DNA of 5,107 nucleotides from positions 1-5,107 of the forward strand of contig JAFPXW010000411.1 of NCBI GenBank assembly GCA_017394565.1. Reading direction: 5' to 3'. This DNA comes from Oscillospiraceae bacterium (GTDB taxonomy: Bacteria; Bacillota; Clostridia; Oscillospirales; Ruminococcaceae). The position numbers and the translations under genes were made by a program. Below the pieces are notes generated by a model. The model did no database searches. It was not told the origin of the DNA and worked only from the letters and a program-made list of their open reading frames with translations. Within the stretch, counting starts at the first letter, position 1, and every line of letters begins with the position of its first letter. Positions 1 to 4,656 of the stretch are shown piece by piece.

Positions 1-1
1 A

Positions 2-238
2 GATTTAAGTAATTTGAATAATAATAATAATGACAATAATGAAAAATATTCAAGGTTTAATTTACTTAATGAGATTAAAAAAGAAAATGACAATGGAAAT
101 AATGATAATAATAAACAACTACTTGATGAAGTACTTTCTAATGGTGAAGACAATGAGAAATTATCTGAATTTTTATTAAGAGAAAAATTAAACCGAATTT
201 GTGCTTCCATTCAAGGGTATACTTTATTATATAGGAAC
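2..238 (+). CDS. Partial asparagine-rich, eukaryote-like coding segment
   Basis: This stretch is open in one frame from the left edge with no stop codon and no clear start; the first in-frame start-like codon is a TTG at 14, but the frame is open before it. The peptide is very rich in Asn, Asp, Glu, Lys and Leu. It has runs such as NNNNNDNNE and NGNNDNN near the start, then a less repetitive part (about residues 45-75) containing SEFLLREKLNRICASIQGY. Codons are almost all A/T-ending and the segment is about 22% G+C by hand count. AAT-coded Asn runs are typical of AT-rich eukaryotes (Neocallimastigomycota, Dictyostelium, Plasmodium) and unlike the GC-rich bacterial genes beside it. I recognise no domain and assign no function. 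The frame happens to stay open into the antisense strand of pyrF up to 1183, but that extension is not a real protein. It could instead come from a low-GC bacterium, which I think less likely. Confidence 0.4.
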
Positions 239-262
239 TTACTTGATCTTTGCAAATCTCGT
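225..262. other. Abrupt junction between AT-rich and GC-rich DNA
   Basis: Base composition, codon style and coding strand all change here. To the left lies AT-rich Asn-rich coding sequence on the + strand; to the right lies the 3' end of bacterial pyrF on the minus strand. The exact breakpoint cannot be fixed, because the last few pyrF codons (TRFAKIK and TAA) are themselves fairly AT-rich and could partly belong to the left segment. There are no terminal inverted repeats, target duplication, tRNA or integrase that would indicate natural integration. The simplest reading is an assembly or cloning chimera, or contamination between two organisms from one sample. Confidence 0.7.
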
Positions 263-1162
263 AATATCATCCCTCATGCGCAGCGCTTCGCGGCGTGCTG
301 CCTTGGCGAAATCATGCTCGTCGCAGCCCTCCTTCTGATAGGCACACATGATACCGCGGGAGGAATTCACAATGCCGCCCAGACCATTCTCATCGAATGC
401 GCCGGCAACGCCCTCAGCGCCGCCGCCCTGCGCGCCGTAGCCCGGCACGAGGAAGAAGGTATGCGGCAGACGCTCACGCAGTTCCCTGAGCTGTGCCGGA
501 TAGGTCGCGCCAACAACCGCGCCGACAGCGGAATAGCCGTACTTGCCGATCATCTCAGCGCCCCACTTCTCGCACAGATCGCCCATGCGTGCATACAGCG
601 GCACACCGTCCATGAGCTGATCCTGCAACTCGCCAGAGGACGGATTCGAGGTCTTGACCAGAACAAAAATGCCCTTATCCTTCGCCTTACACACTTCCAG
701 CAGCGGATTGATGCCGTCGGAGCCGAGGTAGCCGTTGACCGTCAGGGCATCTGCGCCGAACGGCTCGATCTCGTTCTCGCCGACTGTGACGGAACCCAGA
801 TGTGCCGCTGTATAGGCAGTCATGGTCGCACCGATGTCGTTGCGCTTACCGTCGGTGATGACGAACATCCCCTTGCTCTTGGCATAGCGGATGGTATCCT
901 CCAGCGCCTTTACGCCGTTGTAGCCGTACATTTCGTAATACGCTGCCTGCGGCTTGATCGCCGGAACGATGTCGCAGACCTCGTTGATGATCGCCTTGTT
1001 GAATGCGAAGATCGCGCGGGCAGCTGCCTGCAAGGTGCAGCCGTCCTCCTCCTGATATTTCTTGCGCAGATATGCCGGAACATAGTCAAGCTTCGGATCC
1101 AGTCCTACAACGGACGGATTGCCGGTTTCCTTGATTTTCTCGATCAGTCTGTCAAAACCCAT
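239..1162 (-). CDS. pyrF: Orotidine 5'-phosphate decarboxylase (type 2 family)
   Basis: PyrF catalyses the last step of de novo UMP synthesis, OMP to UMP plus CO2, in the cytoplasm. The 307-residue product has the length of the longer type-2 bacterial family rather than the roughly 240-residue type-1 form. Visible motifs are GLDP at 20-23, KPQ at 70-72, and the catalytic Asp/Lys signature DGKRNDIGAT at 104-113 (D104, K106, D109). Further motifs are LVKTSNPSS at 168-176, VPGYGAQGG at 239-247 and the phosphate-binding SSRG at 267-270. The ATG is preceded by AAAGGAG at 1173-1179 with 10 nt spacing. It lies 36 nt beyond the last base of the pyrC stop in the same direction, so the two are almost certainly co-transcribed. 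The C-terminus ends in MRDDITRFAKIK, close to where family members end, so the gene looks complete. However, the composition break falls right at its stop, so the final codons could be foreign. No terminator or further pyr gene follows. Confidence 0.95.
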   Translation of the reverse strand: MGFDRLIEKIKETGNPSVVGLDPKLDYVPAYLRKKYQEEDGCTLQAAARAIFAFNKAIINEVCDIVPAIKPQAAYYEMYGYNGVKALEDTIRYAKSKGMFVITDGKRNDIGATMTAYTAAHLGSVTVGENEIEPFGADALTVNGYLGSDGINPLLEVCKAKDKGIFVLVKTSNPSSGELQDQLMDGVPLYARMGDLCEKWGAEMIGKYGYSAVGAVVGATYPAQLRELRERLPHTFFLVPGYGAQGGGAEGVAGAFDENGLGGIVNSSRGIMCAYQKEGCDEHDFAKAARREALRMRDDITRFAKIK

Positions 1163-1184
1163 GATTATATTACTCCTTTATAAC

Positions 1185-1199
1185 ACCGAACGCTTCGGT
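1185..1199 (-). other. Small hairpin between pyrC and pyrF
   Basis: A perfect 6-bp inverted repeat, ACCGAA-(3 nt)-TTCGGT, begins within the pyrC stop codon and ends 5 nt before the pyrF Shine-Dalgarno site. It is not followed by a U-run in the transcript, so it is not an intrinsic terminator. It may limit 3' decay or affect translational coupling of pyrF, or it may be chance. Confidence 0.4.
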
Positions 1200-2476
1200 T
1201 ATTGATCTTCAAAACTGATCATGCCGTCAGTAATGGTCATTTTCACCTTGCCGGTGAGTTCCATGCCGCGGAATGCGGTATTGTGCGACTTGCTGTGCAG
1301 CTTTGCCGGATCAACGGTCCACTTTTTCTCTGTATCCACAAGGATCAGGTTCGCCGCCGCGCCGACCTTGAGGTGTTCCTCCGAAATCCCGAGGATCTCA
1401 CGCGGACGGATGCTCATCAGCTGCACAATGTCCTGCAATGACGCCTTTCCTGTATGGTACAGGGCTGTCAGTGTCGCCGCAAGGGAGGTCTCCAGTCCGA
1501 CAATGCCGTTCGGTGCAAGCTCGAAATTGGTCTTTTCCTCCGGCGAATGCGGTGCGTGGTCGGTCACGATGCAGTCGATCGTGCCGTCAAGAACCGCTTC
1601 CTCGATCGCAAGACGGTCGGTCTCCTCACGCAGCGGCGGATTCATGCGGTCATTAGCGTCACGGCTGCGGAGTTTTTCGTGTGTCAGCATGAAGTAATGC
1701 GGTGCGGTTTCGCAAGTCACCTGCACGCCGAGGCGCTTGGCTTCGCGGATGACATCCACCGAGCCCTTGGTGGAAACATGGCAGATGTGGACTCTGCCGC
1801 CGACGGAATTGGCAAGGATGATCTCACGCGCGGTGATGTAATCCTCCGATGCCCTGTCCATGCCCTTGACACCGAGTTCCTCAGAAACGCTGCCGCGGTG
1901 CATAATGCCGCCATTGATAATGTCAAGGTCCTCGCAGTGGGAAGCCACCAGCATCCCCTGCTTTTTCGCTTCCGCAAGTGCAAGGCGCATAAGTTCGGCA
2001 TTTTTGACCGGTCTGCCGTCGTCAGACAGGCACGCTGCGCCTGCTGCCTTGAGTGCTGCGAAATCCGTCAGTTCACCGCCGTCCATACCCTTCGTCGTGC
2101 AAGCAACCGGATACAGTGCCACGCCTGTCCCCTTCGCCTTTTCGAGTTCGTACTGCACCAGTTCCGGCGAGTCGATCGGCGGCTTGGTGTTGGGCATCGT
2201 CAGAACGCCGGTCACACCGCCTGCAAGAGCCGCCTGGCAGCCGGTCTTGATGTCTTCCTTATAAGTCTGACCAGGATCGCGGAAATGAACGTGCATATCG
2301 AACAGTCCCGGCATCGCCGTCAGACCGGTCGCATCAATGACACGATCCCCTTTTCCGTCGCAGAGTTCGACAATATCCGTCCCCATGCGTGTGATCCGAC
2401 CGTCAATCATGAGAATGTCCGTGATCTCGTCAAGTCCCCTGTCCACCGCATGGACGTTTTTGATGAGCAGCTTCAT
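1199..2476 (-). CDS. pyrC: Dihydroorotase (class I)
   Basis: PyrC cyclises N-carbamoyl-L-aspartate to L-dihydroorotate, the third step of de novo pyrimidine synthesis; it is a cytoplasmic zinc amidohydrolase. The 425-residue product matches the usual length of class I bacterial enzymes. Motifs in order are: DMHVHFRDPG at 60-69 with metal ligands H62 and H64; TMPNTKPP at 93-100; SDDG at 151-154, where class I enzymes use Asp at the metal site instead of a carboxylated lysine; SHCED at 179-183 with H180; CHVS at 232-235 with H233; RMNPPLR at 277-283 for substrate binding; and TDHAPH at 305-310 with catalytic D306. The start chosen is the ATG after AAAGGAG with 7 nt spacing, giving MKLLIKNVHA, the normal family N-terminus. 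The frame is open 25 codons further upstream to a TTG, but that extension would translate the leader terminator and is rejected. It is the first gene of the operon seen here, followed closely by pyrF, and is apparently controlled by attenuation in its leader. Confidence 0.97.
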   Translation of the reverse strand: MKLLIKNVHAVDRGLDEITDILMIDGRITRMGTDIVELCDGKGDRVIDATGLTAMPGLFDMHVHFRDPGQTYKEDIKTGCQAALAGGVTGVLTMPNTKPPIDSPELVQYELEKAKGTGVALYPVACTTKGMDGGELTDFAALKAAGAACLSDDGRPVKNAELMRLALAEAKKQGMLVASHCEDLDIINGGIMHRGSVSEELGVKGMDRASEDYITAREIILANSVGGRVHICHVSTKGSVDVIREAKRLGVQVTCETAPHYFMLTHEKLRSRDANDRMNPPLREETDRLAIEEAVLDGTIDCIVTDHAPHSPEEKTNFELAPNGIVGLETSLAATLTALYHTGKASLQDIVQLMSIRPREILGISEEHLKVGAAANLILVDTEKKWTVDPAKLHSKSHNTAFRGMELTGKVKMTITDGMISFEDQ

Positions 2477-2483
2477 GGCATTG

Positions 2484-2490
2484 CTCCTTT
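2484..2490 (-). promoter_or_regulatory. pyrC ribosome binding site
   Basis: AAAGGAG lies 7 nt before the ATG at 2476. It fixes the start of PyrC and rules out the longer upstream TTG frame. It lies 12 nt beyond the end of the leader terminator's U-run, so it is transcribed only on read-through. Confidence 0.85.
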
Positions 2491-2502
2491 CGTGAATTCT
2501 CC

Positions 2503-2540
2503 AAAAAAAACGCTTACCCGTCAGGCTGACAGATAAGCGT
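2503..2540 (-). terminator. Intrinsic terminator/attenuator upstream of pyrC
   Basis: In the minus-strand transcript, ACGCUUAUCUGUCA (2540-2527) pairs with UGACGGGUAAGCGU (2523-2510) across a GCC loop. This gives an unbroken 14-bp stem with two G-U pairs, directly followed by seven U's (2509-2503). This is a textbook factor-independent terminator. It faces pyrC and ends 26 nt before its start codon, so it is best read as an attenuator. It would also stop transcripts reading through from the upstream genes, where no other terminator is visible. Confidence 0.9.
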
Positions 2541-2638
2541 CTTTGCTCCAAGATATATACCGGAACGGATCACCGGAAATGACACGATCTGCGCCTGATC
2601 CGTCGTACCCGACAGACCTTGCGGGCTTTATCTTATCT

Positions 2639-2667
2639 ATTATAGCACAGATCGAAGTATTTGGCAA
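2639..2667 (-). promoter_or_regulatory. Sigma-70-type promoter of the pyrC-pyrF operon
   Basis: -35 TTGCCA (2662-2667), a 17-bp spacer, and -10 TATAAT (2639-2644) preceded by an extended -10 TGC. Five of six -35 bases and all -10 bases match the consensus. Transcription should start near 2632. The promoter lies 63 bp past the stop of the upstream gene, and an AT-rich palindrome sits just upstream in the UP-element position. Confidence 0.85.
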
Positions 2668-2675
2668 GGGGTTTC

Positions 2676-2697
2676 ATAAAATTTTTAAAAATTTTAT
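2676..2697. repeat. Perfect 22-bp A/T-only palindrome
   Basis: An 11-bp half site made only of A and T (ATAAAATTTTT) is followed directly by its exact reverse complement. It spans about -44 to -65 relative to the predicted pyrC start, which fits an UP element bound by the RNA polymerase alpha C-terminal domain, or an AT-rich operator. As an RNA stem it would be weak and lacks a U-run, so it is unlikely to be a terminator for the preceding gene. Confidence 0.6.
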
Positions 2698-2730
2698 ATT
2701 GCAGACAAAATTTCTCACCAGTGTCCGGAA

Positions 2731-3255
2731 TTATCCCCACAAGCCGCGATAGGTCATCGTACCGTCGCGCTCGATATCCAGCACGAAGCAGTGCCCAGCG
2801 AAATAATCCGGCGTGCAGAACATGATAAGCTCCGCCGTCTGGTTCTCTCGTCCGCCGGTCAGGTCGATGGAGATGCTCTCCATGCGCAGGCTTGCACGGA
2901 ATTCCTTCTCCGACAGCGGCAGTGCCACCTCCGTGCCGTCCATCAGGCGGTACAGTTCCTTGATCGGTTCTTCATTTTCGTCGTATTCGCTGATGTCCTC
3001 CGCCCCGGAGATCCAGTCCTCCGCAAGTGTCAGCAGCCCGTCCTTGACCAGCATATCGGTGATGACACCGCGGTTCTGGCGGATCCATTCAAGCTGCTCG
3101 TTGACCGCGTCGATGTAGCGAAGCACCTGCTCACGCTTGCCGCGTTCATCACCCAGCTTCAGACCGACGGGAATGATACGTTCCGACCAGATGGTTGTTT
3201 CGCCCTTCATGTCAAATACGTCGTCCTCGCGGAAATCCTGATAGTCCATATTCAT
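2731..3255 (-). CDS. Acidic protein of unknown function, DUF2262/DUF6985-like C-terminus
   Basis: The product is a 174-residue acidic, cytoplasmic protein with no signal peptide or membrane segment. The first part (about 20-100) is helical in character, with charged stretches (GDERGKREQVLRYIDAVNEQLEW) and an acidic linker (ISEYDENEEPIKE). The C-terminal third (about 125-174) alternates like a beta-sheet and ends in CTPDYFAGHCFVLDIERDG and GLWG. The YFxGH motif (151-155) followed by a short strand and a D/G turn resembles small domains annotated DUF2262 or DUF6985. I recall this resemblance and have not verified it. Function is unknown. The start is the ATG with AAAGGAGG at 3264-3271, 8 nt away; a second ATG two codons later is possible. 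It follows the DUF4317 gene by 81 nt on the same strand and shows no convincing promoter of its own, so the two are probably co-transcribed. Confidence 0.85.
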   Translation of the reverse strand: MNMDYQDFREDDVFDMKGETTIWSERIIPVGLKLGDERGKREQVLRYIDAVNEQLEWIRQNRGVITDMLVKDGLLTLAEDWISGAEDISEYDENEEPIKELYRLMDGTEVALPLSEKEFRASLRMESISIDLTGGRENQTAELIMFCTPDYFAGHCFVLDIERDGTMTYRGLWG

Positions 3256-3301
3256 AGTACAAGCCTCCTTTATAAATAAGATTTCAGTAAGCTATTCAAT
3301 T

Positions 3302-3324
3302 CTTTCCGCATTGTCTGCGGAAAG
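3302..3324 (-). other. Perfect 9-bp hairpin between the DUF4317 gene and the next gene
   Basis: CTTTCCGCA pairs with TGCGGAAAG around a 5-nt loop, starting 12 nt after the DUF4317 stop. In the transcript it is followed by AAUUGAAUAG with no U-run, so it does not fit an intrinsic terminator. It may protect the upstream message from 3' decay and so set different levels for the two genes, or it may be an operator-like inverted repeat. Confidence 0.55.
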
Positions 3325-3336
3325 CAGCGAATCAAA

Positions 3337-4467
3337 TCACGTGATCTTCATCTCGTAGCCGTTGACACGGACCTCCGGATCGTCAAGCGCGATCATCAGA
3401 AAGCGCTTGCCGTCGATCTCCCTGGTCATGACCTTATCGGTTGCGTCGCCGGAAATGCTGACCGTCACGCCGTTCGAGGACAGCGTGGTCTTGGTGTCGG
3501 TCAGATTCGACGCGATGAAGTAGTTGCCCTCCGTGTTCTCCTGATAGAGTTTCTGCGCAGCTTCCGCCTTTTCCTGCGACACGCCGGAATCCATCAGCAC
3601 ATCGCGCATGAAAATATCGCTGACGACCGGCGGCTCCGGTTCGGACGCAAACGTTTTGGCGTAATCGCTGATCTTCTCATTGACGGACGCGATGACATTC
3701 AGGTTCAGCTCCTCGCCGACCGCCTTATCGAGGATCGCGCGGAAGGTCTCCTTTTCTTCCTCCGCCGACAGCGTGAAGTGGCAGCCGAGGACTTCCTCAA
3801 TGATAGAAACATTCGGATCCTTGGGCTTTTTCGTGAAGTACATCACATGGTTGACGTCCGGTCCGCGGCCAGTGAACGTCGGGAACAGGAAGCCATCCGT
3901 CGGCGCATCGGCAACGACACGGTCAAAGTGTGTCTTGCGGATGATGTTGTTTTCCTCCTCGTCGTAGATCAGGCCATCCACGCGGGATTCCACCGGGCAG
4001 ACTGCGCCCAGCAGAAAGTGAAAATCACGGCTGTCGTACTTGTTTTTCTCGCCGAACTTATTCTTCTCGAACACGGTGTAAGTACACTGCGCCACGAACA
4101 GTGCATACGGCAGCGTATAGACCATCTTGTCGGACACATGGGAAACGAATTTCTCCATCTGCTCCTCATCGTCGAGACCCTTTTCCAGCATCTGCCAGAG
4201 CAGATTCTGTGACTGATCCTCCTCGTACATTTCGTTCGGGAATTCATACTCGATCAGTCCCTTGCCGAGAGTTCCCTTCAGCACCTTTGCAAACGTCGTG
4301 TACAGCACGCTCATTTCCTCGTCCGGGATCTCCGCAAACGTGCGGACGCTCTCGCAGCGGCGTGTTTTCTCAGAATCGATGAAGGTCGTATACACCCGAC
4401 GAATCACCATGAGGTCATCCGCAGGAAGGAAGTGTTTTTTCAGTTCTGCCAAGTCTTTTTTATTCAT
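3337..4467 (-). CDS. DUF4317 domain-containing protein
   Basis: The 376-residue protein matches the DUF4317 family common in Clostridia along its whole length. Recognisable parts are the N-terminal MNKKDLAELKKHF, a GTLGKGL turn at 65-71 followed by EFP, FLLGAVCPVE at 151-160, and VVADAPTDGFLFPTF at 184-198. The C-terminal part ends in IDGKRFLMIALDDPEVRVNGYEMKI. No signal peptide, membrane segment or known catalytic motif is visible, so it is probably cytoplasmic. The family's function is unknown. I chose the ATG at 4467 because it gives the family N-terminus and has AAAAGGAG at 4478-4485, 10 nt away. An in-frame ATG nine codons upstream (4494) lacks such a site and lies inside an inverted repeat. 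It has its own promoter upstream and likely leads a two-gene unit with the small acidic gene. Family recognition is from memory of conserved blocks. Confidence 0.88.
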   Translation of the reverse strand: MNKKDLAELKKHFLPADDLMVIRRVYTTFIDSEKTRRCESVRTFAEIPDEEMSVLYTTFAKVLKGTLGKGLIEYEFPNEMYEEDQSQNLLWQMLEKGLDDEEQMEKFVSHVSDKMVYTLPYALFVAQCTYTVFEKNKFGEKNKYDSRDFHFLLGAVCPVESRVDGLIYDEEENNIIRKTHFDRVVADAPTDGFLFPTFTGRGPDVNHVMYFTKKPKDPNVSIIEEVLGCHFTLSAEEEKETFRAILDKAVGEELNLNVIASVNEKISDYAKTFASEPEPPVVSDIFMRDVLMDSGVSQEKAEAAQKLYQENTEGNYFIASNLTDTKTTLSSNGVTVSISGDATDKVMTREIDGKRFLMIALDDPEVRVNGYEMKIT

Positions 4468-4477
4468 GGGTTTGCTG

Positions 4478-4485
4478 CTCCTTTT
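4478..4485 (-). promoter_or_regulatory. Ribosome binding site of the DUF4317 gene
   Basis: AAAAGGAG lies 10 nt before the ATG at 4467 and decides against the upstream in-frame ATG at 4494, which has no comparable site. Confidence 0.8.
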
Positions 4486-4489
4486 GACG

Positions 4490-4521
4490 ATCATCGGCGT
4501 TTCGGTTCAGTGTCCGATGAT
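4490..4521. repeat. Inverted repeat in the leader of the DUF4317 gene
   Basis: ATCATCGG (4490-4497) and CCGATGAT (4514-4521) are exact reverse complements separated by 16 bp. With one bulged base, two more G-C pairs extend the stem (4523-4524 with 4488-4489). The repeat lies between the predicted transcription start (near 4532) and the Shine-Dalgarno site. It could form a 5' UTR hairpin just before the ribosome site, or be an operator for a regulator such as the adjacent TetR protein, although the wide spacer is unusual for a TetR operator. Confidence 0.5.
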
Positions 4522-4538
4522 ACGATATGTATAGTTTT

Positions 4539-4567
4539 ATTATATCATGTCTGTGAGGGTAAGTCTA
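4539..4567 (-). promoter_or_regulatory. Predicted extended -10 promoter for the DUF4317 gene
   Basis: A perfect -10 TATAAT (4539-4544) is preceded by TGA (extended -10), with a weaker -35 TAGACT (4562-4567, four of six consensus bases) at 17-bp spacing. Transcription should start near 4532, giving a leader of about 65 nt. The rest of the 189-bp gap up to the TetR stop holds no gene and no clear terminator; a weak GTTTGT/ACAAAC repeat lies at 4590-4615. Confidence 0.7.
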
Positions 4568-4656
4568 TGCGCGGACGCGAAAGTTTACAGTTTGTTCATA
4601 TATTGAGACACAAACGCACCCCCTCGTTGCTTTTGCAGGGAGAAAGCCGTTCTGAT

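Larger units (their letters stand above)
2477..2632 (-). promoter_or_regulatory. pyrC 5' leader with transcription attenuator
   Basis: The leader runs about 155 nt from the predicted transcription start (near 2632) to the pyrC ATG. In transcript order it holds: a possible small stem GCCCG/CGGGU (2622-2626 with 2607-2611); a perfect 8-bp inverted repeat ACGGATCA/TGATCCGT (2596-2603 with 2565-2572, 23-nt loop); a strong intrinsic terminator (2503-2540); and the Shine-Dalgarno site. The terminator sits between the only convincing promoter and the gene, and no promoter can fit after it, so expression requires read-through. In Firmicutes, pyr genes are often attenuated by the RNA-binding protein PyrR with UMP/UTP, but I cannot find the PyrR loop consensus (around CCAGAGAGGCU) here. 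The signal and sensor are therefore unknown. Confidence 0.75.

Noticed and set aside
14..1183. A 389-codon + strand frame running from the AT-rich segment through the whole antisense of pyrF
   Set aside because: From about 240 on it is only the reverse strand of a well-conserved pyrF gene; composition and codon style change abruptly at the junction, so the fusion is accidental.
1454..2536. A 360-codon + strand frame opposite pyrC
   Set aside because: It is antisense to a fully convincing dihydroorotase gene, has no ribosome site or recognisable motif, and long antisense frames are common in GC-rich DNA.
2477..2551. A 25-residue N-terminal extension of PyrC from a TTG at 2551
   Set aside because: It would translate through the leader terminator, does not resemble dihydroorotases, and the ATG at 2476 has a proper ribosome site and the family N-terminus.
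2531..2638. AGATAAG at 2638-2632 pairing with CUUAUCU of the terminator 5' arm as an antiterminator
   Set aside because: The complementarity is exact over 7 bases, but the upstream copy lies between the -10 box and the predicted start, so most of it should not be transcribed. It would need a start site closer to the -10 than usual.
2668..2730. A terminator for the small acidic gene in the gap after its stop
   Set aside because: No GC-rich stem with a U-run is present. The AT-only palindrome is too weak as a terminator stem; the attenuator at 2503-2540 is the first real terminator downstream.
3272..3301. TTGAAT-17-TTTATA as a promoter for the small acidic gene
   Set aside because: The -10 would abut the Shine-Dalgarno site, so transcription would begin inside or after it and the message would lack a ribosome site.
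4590..4615. GTTTGT/ACAAAC inverted repeat after the TetR gene as its terminator
   Set aside because: Only 6 bp, AU-rich, with a 14-nt loop and no U-run in the transcript.
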